Part shown: positions 1-8,222 of the stretch, piece after piece
Layout of the letters: each line of letters opens with the position of its first letter
Numbering within the stretch: the first letter of the stretch is position 1
Assembly (NCBI GenBank): GCA_029984855.1
Contig: JARQZL010000101.1
Location: 1-63,030 of the forward strand
DNA: 63,030 bases
Direction of reading: 5' to 3'
Source of the DNA: Archaeoglobales archaeon
GTDB lineage: Archaea > Halobacteriota > Archaeoglobi > Archaeoglobales > Archaeoglobaceae
Notes under the pieces: model-generated
Told to the model about the DNA's origin: nothing
Seen by the model: only the letters and a program-made list of their open reading frames with translations
The model's database searches: none
Translations under genes and position numbers: made by a program

Positions 1-109
1 GATTACATGCTTGCAGAAATCGCAGCTAAGGTTTGGATATACAACTCGTTGAGGGCTGTCCTCTGCTGAAGGATGTTGATCTGAAGAGAAGGGAGAAGCT
101 AATTAAGAA

Positions 110-1567
110 TTAGTCGACAAAGCATCCAGCTTTAACCTTAAACTCATAATCTCCAACTGCAGCACTATGATTTAAGAATAACTCTGTAGTGTTAATCAAA
201 ACCAAGAAGTGATGCAGAGGTATTAATGGTATGTTAGTATAATAACCATCGTATGGCCCTTCAATAGACCAGTTTGCAGCACTTGCACCGTAAACACTTC
301 CGCTAAATACTGCAACATCGCCTTCAGCGGTATAATCCGTTCCCTCAAGAATTATTATCGGTTGCGGCATAGAATAAAACCTATTCAGAAACTCGTCCCA
401 CAACGTATCCGTTGCAAACTTAAGACTCTCGTAATTTTCGGAAAGAATGCTATTCCAGTAATCGTATTCAAGCTGTGTAGCGGGGAAGTATATCGATATT
501 CCGTGAACGTTTGGATGTAATAAGCCGTGCGCTTCAGCTATTATTGATGAATTTATAGCGTCTATCAACTTTTGAGCCGCATTTTTCACACTTTCATTGT
601 TCGAGTAAGTCTTAACGAGTTCCGTAAAGTTATACAGATCGATATAATCTCGGGGAGTATACATTAAAGAGATTTCTTCTACCCTATATCTCGCCTCGGC
701 AGCTGCACCATAATCTTGGGCATCCATAATAGCTTGCACGAAATCGTTTATAGCCTCATCGATTGTATTGTTAACATAGACGGCTGAGAGCGTAAAAATG
801 CTTGGATAGTCTAAACTGCTGTAGTAGTTGTAGAAATCTCTCACGATCTCAATTGCGAGTTCTTCAGGAGTCATTGATGGATTTGCTGTTAAATTTTGCA
901 ATATCATTTTATATGGCCATCCCGGAGCAAACTCAACTTCTTCAGAGCCAATTCTTATTGCAGACGGCATTGAAGCGTTTATGAGATAATCCACTTCTTC
1001 CATTCCCATTAGACAAGCATCAAATCCAATTATGTCAATGTCTTTGCCAATTGTTGACCTTATTTGAGATAGGGCGTACTGAAGTTCTGAAGAGGTCAAA
1101 TAGTCAGAATTGTTTGTATCATCCCAACAAACGCCTTTAATTGGCGGGAGTTTGGACTTCCAACCACTGCCATGATCCCATATAATTAAAGCGTAGTGTT
1201 CAGCTGGATAATTACTTACACTCCAGTTAACAAAGTCTACTAAAGTTTGTGGATCGCCAATATTTACCTCTCCCCAATCCTCTGAAGCGTTGTTTGCATC
1301 TGGTGTCATTCCCTGAACAATGTAGAATAGCTTGGCTGTCGTCCAATTCCCGTATGAATCATCGTAGCCGTCTATTCTGTCTAAAAGAACAATTATGTTG
1401 ACATCTTGAGTGGAACCGACACTTGCCATGTCTAAGAAATTCTTTATTGCATAATGCTCCAAGTTGTTGTCTCCATCCAAGTAAACCATGAATGTCCAGT
1501 TCGCTGCTGTGGCAGGCGTTATGGCTAAAATAGTAATCAAAACCAATCCAAATAGCAATCTTTTCAT
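110..1567 (-). CDS. secreted clostripain-family (C11) cysteine peptidase
   Basis: A 485-residue protein of the clostripain C11 family. The N-terminus is a signal peptide (MKRLLFG followed by a hydrophobic run ending near residue 22, TPATAA), so it is exported. The family's catalytic dyad is visible as His132 in DHGSGW and Cys185 in DACLMGME. An open frame continues 12 codons upstream, but the start at 1567 has a strong ribosome binding site (TGGAGGGA) just before it and puts the signal peptide at the N-terminus. The C-terminal 80 residues look like a beta-rich domain, and no membrane anchor or sorting signal follows. Several Asn-X-Ser/Thr sequons fit a glycosylated exoprotein. The substrate is unknown. 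Confidence 0.85.
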   Translation of the reverse strand: MKRLLFGLVLITILAITPATAANWTFMVYLDGDNNLEHYAIKNFLDMASVGSTQDVNIIVLLDRIDGYDDSYGNWTTAKLFYIVQGMTPDANNASEDWGEVNIGDPQTLVDFVNWSVSNYPAEHYALIIWDHGSGWKSKLPPIKGVCWDDTNNSDYLTSSELQYALSQIRSTIGKDIDIIGFDACLMGMEEVDYLINASMPSAIRIGSEEVEFAPGWPYKMILQNLTANPSMTPEELAIEIVRDFYNYYSSLDYPSIFTLSAVYVNNTIDEAINDFVQAIMDAQDYGAAAEARYRVEEISLMYTPRDYIDLYNFTELVKTYSNNESVKNAAQKLIDAINSSIIAEAHGLLHPNVHGISIYFPATQLEYDYWNSILSENYESLKFATDTLWDEFLNRFYSMPQPIIILEGTDYTAEGDVAVFSGSVYGASAANWSIEGPYDGYYTNIPLIPLHHFLVLINTTELFLNHSAAVGDYEFKVKAGCFVD

Positions 1568-1714
1568 GGATCTCCCTCCATGACAGAGTTCAGTAGCCGT
1601 CAAACTAGCAATGAGAATTTAAGATTTACTATTTTGTAGCAAGAAGCAACAGTTACCGAAGGACGAGACTTTAACCTCTCAGGTAAAATAGAATGCGAAA
1701 CAGCATTGACTGAT

Positions 1715-2107
1715 CTACTCTAATTCAACATTAATCGCCTCAATATATGGTTTTCCATCAGCAATCCTCACGTAGCCTACAACAGTAATGTTTTTCCCGA
1801 TGTCTTTAACAGGATCGAGATTTGGAATCATTCCTGTCACGTATATTTTCCCCGTTCCATCATCTATTACCCAGTCGCTTCTCGTCACAGGTGGAGACTC
1901 GTCTCCTTTCCAGCCCATGTAGGTCCCTCTTATTACGACCTTTTTTCCAAGAAATTCACTGGGACCCGATCTTATTTGATATATTGTTACATTCGCGTTG
2001 CGCTCCACTTTACTTACATTAGAACTTACGTTAGAGCTTACATTGGATTCTACGCATCCCAGAAAAAGCATAGCGAGTATTAAAAGTACTAGAACCACTT
2101 TTCGCAT
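1715..2107 (-). CDS. lipoprotein with OB-fold-like domain
   Basis: A 130-residue protein with a lipoprotein signal: a charged start, a hydrophobic segment and a lipobox LFLGC with the modified Cys at 18. A short repeated linker follows (NVSS units in tandem, three sequons). From about residue 40 the pattern (GKKVVIRGTYMGW, then DGTGKIYV, then GKNITVVGYV) resembles the OB-fold domains of small archaeal and bacterial lipoproteins. It probably sits on the outer face of the membrane. No enzymatic motif is visible. A TATA-like box lies 26 nt upstream of the ATG, so the mRNA is probably leaderless. The function is unknown. Confidence 0.7.
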   Translation of the reverse strand: MRKVVLVLLILAMLFLGCVESNVSSNVSSNVSKVERNANVTIYQIRSGPSEFLGKKVVIRGTYMGWKGDESPPVTRSDWVIDDGTGKIYVTGMIPNLDPVKDIGKNITVVGYVRIADGKPYIEAINVELE

Positions 2108-2127
2108 GATTGTTGTTAGTAAACTTG

Positions 2128-2139
2128 GATTTATATCCT
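2128..2139 (-). promoter_or_regulatory. TATA-like box for the OB-fold lipoprotein gene
   Basis: On the minus strand GGATATAAATCC is centred about 26 nt before the ATG at 2107, the spacing expected for a leaderless archaeal transcript. This is a motif-and-spacing call only. Confidence 0.45.
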
Positions 2140-2338
2140 TTTGCTTTCACCCGAATATCTACGAAATGAGCGGCCCAACTCTTTCCACAAGCGTTTAATT
2201 GCTATTCTGAACCCAAGAATTAACGACCACACTATGTAGAATATTTTCTCAGGCAAATTAGGCTTTTTTGGCTTGTATCCTTTAATTCAAAAATTTAATT
2301 TAAGAAAATAATGTTTAAAGTAAAATCTTTACTAATCG

Positions 2339-3316
2339 TTATTTCCTTCCGTCTTCTATTCCTCTCTCAGTTATTTTGAACATCGCTTCAGCTTCTGGCA
2401 AGCATGGTGAATCTACCAGCCTCGCAATTCTCAAATCACCCTTGCTCTTCCTTAAATAAACTCTGAAGGTTGCAGTATGTGCAACGACATGCCCTCCAAC
2501 TGGGGCGGTAGAATCGAAGAAGTAGGAATCTGGCTTAGCCATAACCTGATTTGTAACTACTATTGCTGCGTTGAATATCTCTCCAAACTTTACCAAGTCG
2601 TGCAAATGTTTGTTAAGTCTCTGCTGTCTCTCAGCCAAAGTCCCCCTTCCAACGTATTCAGCCCTGAAGTGAGCAGTTAGAGAATCAACAATTAGCAGCC
2701 TTACCGGCTTTCCGTTGTTTTTCATGTCCTTCGCAACTTCCTTTGCCTTATCAACCAGAAGCATTTGATGACTCGAGTTGTATGCCCTCGCCACATGTAT
2801 GTTCTTCAGAACTTCCATCGGATCAAGACCTCTTGCTTCGGCCATCTGAGCAATCCTCTCAGGCCTAAATGTTCCCTCAGTATCGATCACAATTACCGAC
2901 CCGTCAAGTCCACCCTCGCTTACCGGAAGCTGGACGTTTACGGCAAGCTGGAAGCAGAACTGGCTCTTTCCCGAGCCGTACTCTCCGAAAAACTCCGTTA
3001 TTGCTTGAGTCTCAATACCGCCACCAAGCAATCCGTCGAGGCTTTCGCTGCCAGTCGTAATCTTGCTTACATTCTGCCTCCTCTCAAAAACCCTATCACC
3101 AGTCTCAAAATCCCCCACGTTTGCGAGCTTTCTCGCAGCAGCTATAATCTTGGCAGTGCTGTTTTCGCTGATTTCTGTGGTAGCGCTCATCTCAAGGGGA
3201 GAGGCTACAGCGATCTCCTCAACCGTAGTATAGCCAGCGCTCCGCAATTTCTCCGCTGTGGACGGTCCAACGCCAGGTATTTCCTCTAAACTCATAACAC
3301 CCACAGCTTCACCCAT
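2339..3316 (-). CDS. radA: DNA repair and recombination protein RadA
   Basis: The archaeal RecA/Rad51-family recombinase, which forms filaments on single-stranded DNA and drives strand exchange. The protein has 325 residues. An N-terminal helix-hairpin-helix domain ([12 protein letters not shown]) is followed by the ATPase core with Walker A GEYGSGKS at about 111-118, Walker B LLIVDSL and the conserved Gln/Asn region [10 protein letters not shown]. It lacks inteins. The frame opens at 3328 (MVVC), but the ATG at 3316 has GGTGG five nucleotides upstream and is the better start. It is transcribed alone, with about 230 bp of non-coding sequence downstream. Confidence 0.95.
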   Translation of the reverse strand: MGEAVGVMSLEEIPGVGPSTAEKLRSAGYTTVEEIAVASPLEMSATTEISENSTAKIIAAARKLANVGDFETGDRVFERRQNVSKITTGSESLDGLLGGGIETQAITEFFGEYGSGKSQFCFQLAVNVQLPVSEGGLDGSVIVIDTEGTFRPERIAQMAEARGLDPMEVLKNIHVARAYNSSHQMLLVDKAKEVAKDMKNNGKPVRLLIVDSLTAHFRAEYVGRGTLAERQQRLNKHLHDLVKFGEIFNAAIVVTNQVMAKPDSYFFDSTAPVGGHVVAHTATFRVYLRKSKGDLRIARLVDSPCLPEAEAMFKITERGIEDGRK

Positions 3317-3593
3317 ACAAACCACCATTAGAATTTCTGCACACTAAGAGTTAAGACCTGCGAGTGGTGTGGAAGTAAAAAATTTCAAGAAGGTAGGAGA
3401 TAGCTTGTATGAGATAAATGAGATACGATGCTTGTCTGTTCTATCTGTACAATTGTCCAATCACTCCATTAGGCAATTCATAAGATAATTTAACTTGAAG
3501 ACCTAAGATTAAACTTGGGAGATGTAAGTTTGACGACTATAATAATAACTTTAAATACTCTTCATCTTTATTAAGTAGGCAAGAGGTGAATCA

Positions 3594-4343
3594 ATGAACT
3601 TTGCCGCATTCACAGATCTGCATGGTTCGATTAAGGCTCTCCGCAGGATTATGAAAATGATTAGCAGAAGAGATATTGACACTGTCGTATTTACCGGTGA
3701 TTTTGTCTCACTTAACAAGTCCATCGCAACCGAGCTTGATAATCTTGAAGAAATGCTTCTTGAGCTGGATTTACCTGATATCCCGGTATACTTCGTTTGG
3801 GGGAACAGAGATTTGCTCTTATTTGAGGCGTTAAGAGGAGAACTTGAGAGAAGAGGGCGCAATTTCCCCTTGATGAAGTTTGAGCAAATGCTCTTCAATC
3901 GACTGGATATCGAAAATTTATGGGTTGTTCGCGACAGCATTAAAATCTCTGATAAGCCGGAGCTGCACATAACCAACGATTATACTCAAATAGACGAGAA
4001 AACTATATACATCACTCATTACAGGGCAGAGGTATTCTCAGACGCTTTTCTCCACCTCGAAGGACATATACATTACGGTCAATTTAAGGATAACTACTTC
4101 AACTTGGGATTCGCTTACCGAGATGATCTGCATGGTGGTAAACCCTTAGAAGGGCTAATCTGGTTCTTCGAGATCGATGAGGACTACGAAATTTCTTTTC
4201 ATTATGAGTTGTTCGGCGATTTAAAGGAAATCATTTGCCCTTATCATGCTGAGGAGGGAACTTTCATAGTTCCAAAATTCTGGAAGAAGTGTCCTGTATG
4301 CTATAATCCAGAAAACTCAAAGTTTTCAAAATATTTTGTTTAA
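3594..4343 (+). CDS. calcineurin-like metallophosphoesterase with C-terminal zinc finger
   Basis: A 249-residue predicted metal-dependent phosphoesterase. The family motifs appear in order: Asp8 and His10 in TDLHG, GD at 35-36, GNRD at 70-73, a His in TIYITHYR and GHIHYG near residue 157. The last 40 residues add CPYH and CPVC pairs, which could bind zinc and are not part of the core fold. The substrate (nucleotide, nucleic acid or phosphoprotein) cannot be told from sequence. GAGGTGA precedes the ATG. It lies at the left edge of the accessory block with Cdc6 and integrase, and its stop faces that of a 57-codon gene 17 nt away. Confidence 0.75.
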   Translation: MNFAAFTDLHGSIKALRRIMKMISRRDIDTVVFTGDFVSLNKSIATELDNLEEMLLELDLPDIPVYFVWGNRDLLLFEALRGELERRGRNFPLMKFEQMLFNRLDIENLWVVRDSIKISDKPELHITNDYTQIDEKTIYITHYRAEVFSDAFLHLEGHIHYGQFKDNYFNLGFAYRDDLHGGKPLEGLIWFFEIDEDYEISFHYELFGDLKEIICPYHAEEGTFIVPKFWKKCPVCYNPENSKFSKYFV

Positions 4344-4360
4344 AAAATAATTAAATACAC

Positions 4361-4534
4361 TTACTCATCAAAGATCGTTTTAGCGTTTACTTCCACCTCA
4401 CTCAGAATTATGTATCTGCTTAATTCATCCAAAATCCTGTCAAGTGATTCTGGGTCGAAGACACCGATTATCTCAATTGCTGTTGGAGTTTCTATGACTT
4501 CAATTTCAGTTTCTAATATCCTGACGAGGGGCAT
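4361..4534 (-). CDS. small conserved-looking protein, 57 aa, unknown
   Basis: A complete 57-residue reading frame beginning MPLVRILETEIEVIETP and ending AKTIFDE. GGGTGAGAAA before the ATG is a good ribosome binding site. The composition is acidic, with alternating hydrophobic residues (an IEVIETPTAIEIIGVF strand pattern) and then a helix ([14 protein letters not shown]), which is a protein-like profile. It is divergent from the RHH gene at 4681, and the two share a palindrome-rich control region. No family is recognised. Within this block an antirepressor, antitoxin or copy-control role is possible, but that is inference from position only. Confidence 0.55.
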   Translation of the reverse strand: MPLVRILETEIEVIETPTAIEIIGVFDPESLDRILDELSRYIILSEVEVNAKTIFDE

Positions 4535-4547
4535 TTTCTCACCCTAT

Positions 4548-4575
4548 ATACTTCTACATTTGTACATCGAAGTAT
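4548..4575. promoter_or_regulatory. inverted repeat in the divergent control region
   Basis: ATACTTC at 4548-4554 is answered by GAAGTAT at 4569-4575, with a TGTACA core between. It lies 14 nt upstream of the minus-strand 57-aa gene. This is a candidate operator for one of the ribbon-helix-helix-like proteins of the element. Confidence 0.4.
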
Positions 4576-4598
4576 TTATGTCTTTACTCTTTCGAACC

Positions 4599-4614
4599 TC
4601 TAAGTTAACTTAGA
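4599..4614. promoter_or_regulatory. 16-bp perfect palindrome, candidate operator
   Basis: TCTAAGTTAACTTAGA is a perfect palindrome. The half-site ACTTAGAA recurs near 4654, about 27 nt before the start of the RHH-like gene at 4681. Position and symmetry suggest an autoregulatory operator or an initiator binding site. Confidence 0.45.
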
Positions 4615-4680
4615 ATATACCAAAATATTAATGTTTAGAGTATCGTAGAAGTAAACTTAGAAGTAGATGGGGGTGGTGAG

Positions 4681-4902
4681 TTGCCAAGGCTAATCGAGAA
4701 ATTGGACAGGAGTACTGACAAAATACATCCAACAGTCGACCCGATTACGATAGATAAGATCAACGAGCTCTTAGAGACAGGGGATTTTAAGGGGCTGTCT
4801 CACCTCATCAGAGAAGCAATTAATGAACTCCACAAGAAGTACGAGATGGAAGGAAAACTGCCAAAAGTGCTGGTTTCGAGAAGAGAGGTTACGGTGGAGT
4901 AA
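4681..4902 (+). CDS. ribbon-helix-helix-like DNA-binding protein
   Basis: A 73-residue protein with a TTG start preceded by GGGGGTGGTGAG. The sequence has a strand-like beginning of the repeat unit (TVDPITIDKINELLE) and a helix GLSHLIREAINELHKKYE, matching the ribbon-helix-helix (CopG/Arc-like) pattern of strand, helix, turn, helix ending in an Arg-Glu-Ala-Ile helix. It is the first gene of a tight three-gene unit with the 108-aa protein (2 nt gap) and Cdc6. It is likely to bind the palindromes just upstream and control this operon. Confidence 0.55.
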   Translation: MPRLIEKLDRSTDKIHPTVDPITIDKINELLETGDFKGLSHLIREAINELHKKYEMEGKLPKVLVSRREVTVE

Positions 4903-4904
4903 GT

Positions 4905-5231
4905 ATGGTGTGGCTTCCTGTTGGCAACAAATGGGTCAACGTAAGAATTCATGCAATAGAGGAGAAATGGCTTAGAGGCGAGAGAGAATTTTACCGCTAC
5001 ATCATTAAATATGCGGAAGTTGTCGATGAGGCTGATGAGGAGGAGATTGCGGGAGAGCTGAAGAAAATCTTGAAGCAGCTAATCGAGGAAGGCTACTCGC
5101 TCAATGAGATCGTTGAGAGGGCTTCACTTGCAATGGGAATCCCAGAATACTATACGAAAGGACTTATAGAGAAGCTTAAGGCAGAGTTAGGATTGCTTGA
5201 GTACAACGGAATGATCGTTGAACCCAGGTAG
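4905..5231 (+). CDS. unknown protein between RHH and Cdc6 genes
   Basis: A 108-residue charged protein with no family recognised. It starts with a short strand region (MVWLPVGNKWVNVRIHAIEEKW), then a helix-rich acidic centre (EVVDEADEEEIAGELKKILKQL), and ends with two helices resembling a small winged-helix or HTH fold (YSLNEIVERASLAMGIPEYY). The spacing is 2 nt after the RHH gene, and only one base separates its stop from the Cdc6 ATG. This implies co-translation and a role in replication or partition of the element. Confidence 0.6.
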   Translation: MVWLPVGNKWVNVRIHAIEEKWLRGEREFYRYIIKYAEVVDEADEEEIAGELKKILKQLIEEGYSLNEIVERASLAMGIPEYYTKGLIEKLKAELGLLEYNGMIVEPR

Positions 5232-5232
5232 T

Positions 5233-6348
5233 ATGGACGTGCTCTGGCACAATCAAACCCTATTTAAAAACATAGACGTTTTTGATCTGGATTACCTGCC
5301 AGAAGAATACCTGCACAGGGATAGGCAGATCTCTCAGCTTGCATCAAACCTCAGGCCAGCTTTGATGAAGTCTAGACCTATAAACACCCTATGTTTGGGC
5401 CCGCCATCAACTGGAAAGACTACTGCAGTTAAGCTGCTCTTCAAAGAAATTGAAGACGTTAGCGATTCTGTTATCCCTGTTTACGTGAACTGCCAGATAG
5501 TTAATTCAAAGCAGCAGGTTTTTGCAAAGATCTTCGAGAGAGTTCACGGCTATGCTTTGCCATCTTACGGCATTCCGTTCACGAAGGTTTACTACAGCAT
5601 ACTTAACAAAATTTTGGGCGACGGGAAGGTTTTGGTTGTAGCTCTTGACGATCTGAACATTATACTGGATGACAAAGTTATGAACGAGATATTGCACTCT
5701 TTAATAAAGGCTCACGAAGAAGTCGATGGCGTAAAGATAGGCGTCATCGGGATTTCTACTGATGTTAGAATTGCTGAGAGGTTTGACATCCACGTTGGAT
5801 CGATATTCCATCCAGATGTAGTTCTTTTCCCGCCCTATTCTAGGGAAGAGATACATGATATCCTCTCTTCTAGAGCAAAGTTCGGGTTTTATCCTGATGT
5901 TTTAACAGATGAGGCACTTGAAAAGATAGTAGACTTGACACACAAAGCCGGGGATCTTCGTTACGGAATATATCTGCTTAAGATGGCCGGGAGGGAAGCT
6001 GAGAAGAGAGCAAGCAGAAAAATTGAGGTTAGAGACGTTGAAGCCGTATGCGAAGATGGATGGAAGGTGTTTTTGATGAAAGGTGTTTTGGCTCTGAACA
6101 GCATTGAGAGGGCATTGCTCAAGCTTATTTACTTATCATCTAACGAGATGACGACTGGACAGCTTTACAGGCAGTTCAAAGGAATAGTTCAGATAAGTTA
6201 TGCCAAGTTCCATGAAGTGCTAATGAAGCTTGAGCATCTAAAGTTGATTGATACAGCTTATCGCAAAGGAAGGGGGAAGACAAGGATAGTTATAAAGAAG
6301 TACGATTCAAAGCTTGTTTTAGATGCATTAAATGAATTTAAATTTTAA
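5233..6348 (+). CDS. cdc6: Orc1/Cdc6-type replication initiator (element copy)
   Basis: A 371-residue archaeal Orc1/Cdc6 AAA+ initiator. Walker A reads GPPSTGKTT at 56-64, with Ser where most members have Gly; Walker B is VVALDDLN; sensor 1 lies around IGVIGIST. A C-terminal winged-helix domain (EMTTGQLYRQFK) should bind origin DNA. Start choice: the frame opens with a TTG at 5218, but the ATG at 5233 aligns with the start of the second copy at 43567. The two proteins are alike along their whole length (for example YLPEEYL, NCQIV, SKQQVF). Location next to RHH genes and an integrase suggests that it replicates a mobile element. Confidence 0.9.
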   Translation: MDVLWHNQTLFKNIDVFDLDYLPEEYLHRDRQISQLASNLRPALMKSRPINTLCLGPPSTGKTTAVKLLFKEIEDVSDSVIPVYVNCQIVNSKQQVFAKIFERVHGYALPSYGIPFTKVYYSILNKILGDGKVLVVALDDLNIILDDKVMNEILHSLIKAHEEVDGVKIGVIGISTDVRIAERFDIHVGSIFHPDVVLFPPYSREEIHDILSSRAKFGFYPDVLTDEALEKIVDLTHKAGDLRYGIYLLKMAGREAEKRASRKIEVRDVEAVCEDGWKVFLMKGVLALNSIERALLKLIYLSSNEMTTGQLYRQFKGIVQISYAKFHEVLMKLEHLKLIDTAYRKGRGKTRIVIKKYDSKLVLDALNEFKF

Positions 6349-6355
6349 GATAAAA

Positions 6356-6658
6356 TTACTTCTTCTTTTTCATTGCTCCCTCAACTTTGAAGCCCTTTCC
6401 TTCCTGAATAACGGACACTATTCCTTCAACAACCTCATTAAGCGGCTTCTCAACCTTTTCTCCGTATTTTATCAGGCTATCCAGAGATTCCGCAACTTCT
6501 GGCGGAAGTTCGTATGCTTTAACGTATTCGTACAAAACTCTTATAGCTGAATGGATTAGTGTTTTCATGTCTGCATTGAAAAGTCCAGACAGCACACTCA
6601 CCATCAGTTTCGTTTCGGGATCCAATATAACTGTCGTCTTCAAACTACCATTACTCAT
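6356..6658 (-). CDS. RHH-like small protein of the element, unknown
   Basis: A 100-residue protein with a strong ribosome binding site (GAGGAGGTGA) before the ATG. The start SLKTTVILDPETKLMVSVL could form a ribbon strand, followed by two helices (NADMKTLIHSAIRVLYEYV), so a ribbon-helix-helix-like or dimeric helical fold is plausible. The C-terminal half is a charged helical region ending in five lysines within the last six residues. It converges on cdc6 (7 nt between stops). The upstream AT-rich segment at 6660-6787 separates it from a divergent 57-codon gene. Function unknown. Confidence 0.55.
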   Translation of the reverse strand: MSNGSLKTTVILDPETKLMVSVLSGLFNADMKTLIHSAIRVLYEYVKAYELPPEVAESLDSLIKYGEKVEKPLNEVVEGIVSVIQEGKGFKVEGAMKKKK

Positions 6659-6718
6659 ACCTTCACCTCCTCATCCTTACACATCTTTACTTCAACGTAT
6701 ATGTACTTTAATTAATTG

Positions 6719-6730
6719 AGTATATATACT
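6719..6730. promoter_or_regulatory. palindrome in AT-rich divergent intergenic region
   Basis: AGTATATATACT is a perfect 12-bp palindrome inside the AT-rich segment between two divergent small genes. A related step GTATATGTAC lies about 20 nt to its left. It may be an operator or part of an AT-rich unwinding element. Confidence 0.3.
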
Positions 6731-6758
6731 TTTCTGAGAAGACGCTAAAAAGAGAAAG

Positions 6759-6768
6759 CTTAAATATA
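6759..6768 (+). promoter_or_regulatory. TATA-like box for the 57-aa gene at 6788
   Basis: CTTAAATATA, preceded by a purine-rich GAAAG, is centred about 25 nt upstream of the ATG, which fits leaderless transcription. Confidence 0.5.
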
Positions 6769-6787
6769 CTTTCACGTAAATACATAC

Positions 6788-6961
6788 ATGCTTGGAAGTA
6801 TTAACATCGATAAGGATACTCTAATAAAACTAGCTATAAACGGTAGCCCTGTTGCGAGGGCTGCAGCACTAACACTGCTCGATGAAATGTACGATGGCAA
6901 GATTATCGCCGAACTGAAAAGGATACTGAAAGAAAAACAACACACTCAAATTCGCATCTAA
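6788..6961 (+). CDS. small helical protein, 57 aa, unknown
   Basis: A complete frame of 57 codons beginning MLGSINIDKDTLIKLAINGS and ending TQIRI. The pattern is an Ala-rich helix (PVARAAALTLLDEMYDG) followed by a charged helix. There is no ribosome binding site, but a TATA-like box 25 nt upstream supports a leaderless message. Its stop overlaps the stop of the convergent integrase gene by 3-4 nt. Short leaderless helical proteins of this kind are common in archaeal plasmids and viruses. No family recognised. Confidence 0.5.
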   Translation: MLGSINIDKDTLIKLAINGSPVARAAALTLLDEMYDGKIIAELKRILKEKQHTQIRI

Positions 6962-8202
6962 CCACGTTGTAGGCCATTTAGAAGGACCTTCATTGCTTCT
7001 GGACTCTGCTCCACGAGTTCTATAATCTTTAGCATTTCCTTGAACTTCTCCATGAGTTCAGGATTTTGTAATAGCATGTTCATTATTTCTCCCATCATTT
7101 TGGGTTCCTCCATCTGGATTCTCAGTCTTTCCTTCTCATCCAAGATGAGAGTACACCTTCCACAGTACTTGTCTGTTGGAGCGTTTAAGTAACCGCAGCG
7201 AGGACACTTCACAGGCTTTGCCATTTTCTCCTTCTCTTCTTCCTCAACTTCTAGGCCATATATCTTGTTAATGGCCTTGTCTATGTCTCTTCCGCTCAGA
7301 TGCACATAGATACGCGGCATGTCACTTCCCTGAACCCAGCCGAAGAACTGGTTCATCTGCGCTTCAGTCAGGTAGTTTGCCAGAACTGTTGCACGCGAGT
7401 GTCTTAAAATGTGTGGATATACTCGCTTGTCTATGCCAGCATTTTTGGCAGCCTTCTTAATAACCTTGCTGAGCATTTTATATTCCATTGGCTCTCCGTA
7501 TCCTGGGGAGCCTATGTTCACAAATACGAAGGCGTTTGGGTCTGGCTTTCCTTTGTTCATGTCATAGTGTGGATGATGCTGCATCCACCTTGTCAAATAT
7601 GGAGCTGCCATTACAATTGGGATGACCCGCTCTCCCGTCTTACCGTGAACCTTAATCTTAGCACCGTGCTCCGTCCAGATTACATCTTTCCACCGCAAAT
7701 TTGCGAGCTCACCTATACGCAGACCTGCCTCGTAACCTACTGCAATAATTGCCTTATCTCTTGGATTTTTCGCTGCCTCAATCATTTTCATTATTTCTTC
7801 TTCTGTTAACACATCTGGTTTGCGGTTATCTTTTCTCTCACCTCTAAGCAGCTTTAAACCTTCCCAGTTCTCGCCTTTAAGCCATTTGAAAAACTTACGT
7901 AAGCCTTTTCGAAACTCGTTAATTGTTTGAGCGGTATAACCATTTGTTTCAATTTCTACAAGTACATCTTTAATATCATCCTTGTCCCATTCGATAAATG
8001 GTTTGTTTTTCCAGCGTTCACAGACTACTCGAAGAGTTCTCATATACCGTCCAATTCTTGCAATACCTACTCCTTCGACAATTAGATCTCGTTTAAACTT
8101 AAGGATGAGTTTTTTATTTTCTTCAACTATTTTTGATTTTTCTAGAAGTTCGATTTCACGTTTTAATCGTTCATTGAACTTGTGCAAGTCGTTTTTCTCC
8201 AT
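6958..8202 (-). CDS. tyrosine recombinase/integrase with C-terminal zinc ribbon
   Basis: A 414-residue XerC/D-like site-specific recombinase. A SAM-like core-binding domain occupies about residues 35-110. The catalytic domain shows Arg162 (AGLRIGEL), Lys188 (HGKTG), His264 and Arg267 (HILRHSR), a Trp at 289 where many members have His, and the nucleophile Tyr299 (RIYVHLSG). A zinc ribbon follows (C333, C336, C347, C350), then a helical tail of about 60 residues. This arrangement is typical of archaeal integrases from plasmids and proviruses. No tRNA gene or flanking direct repeat could be recognised next to it, so the attachment site is unresolved. Confidence 0.9.
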   Translation of the reverse strand: MEKNDLHKFNERLKREIELLEKSKIVEENKKLILKFKRDLIVEGVGIARIGRYMRTLRVVCERWKNKPFIEWDKDDIKDVLVEIETNGYTAQTINEFRKGLRKFFKWLKGENWEGLKLLRGERKDNRKPDVLTEEEIMKMIEAAKNPRDKAIIAVGYEAGLRIGELANLRWKDVIWTEHGAKIKVHGKTGERVIPIVMAAPYLTRWMQHHPHYDMNKGKPDPNAFVFVNIGSPGYGEPMEYKMLSKVIKKAAKNAGIDKRVYPHILRHSRATVLANYLTEAQMNQFFGWVQGSDMPRIYVHLSGRDIDKAINKIYGLEVEEEEKEKMAKPVKCPRCGYLNAPTDKYCGRCTLILDEKERLRIQMEEPKMMGEIMNMLLQNPELMEKFKEMLKIIELVEQSPEAMKVLLNGLQRG

Positions 8203-8222
8203 GCTGATTGTTGAGAGCTGCT

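Noticed and set aside
1-113. Short coding-like frames at the left edge (about 22 codons ending at 69, and another ending at 113)
   Set aside because: Two competing frames, neither with a recognised family; the segment is too short to support a gene fragment.
2131-2256. Minus-strand 41-codon frame (from a TTG) with a hydrophobic start and basic tail
   Set aside because: No ribosome binding site or recognised family; it lies in a 230-bp gap that can equally be plain non-coding sequence.
2765-3289. 174-codon plus-strand frame inside radA
   Set aside because: Antisense shadow of a certain RecA-family gene, with no protein-like features.
3369-3488. 39-codon plus-strand frame from a GTG (VEVKNFKKVGDSLYEI)
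   Set aside because: A faint resemblance to an RtcB N-terminus is too weak, and the frame stops early; not supported as a gene or pseudogene.
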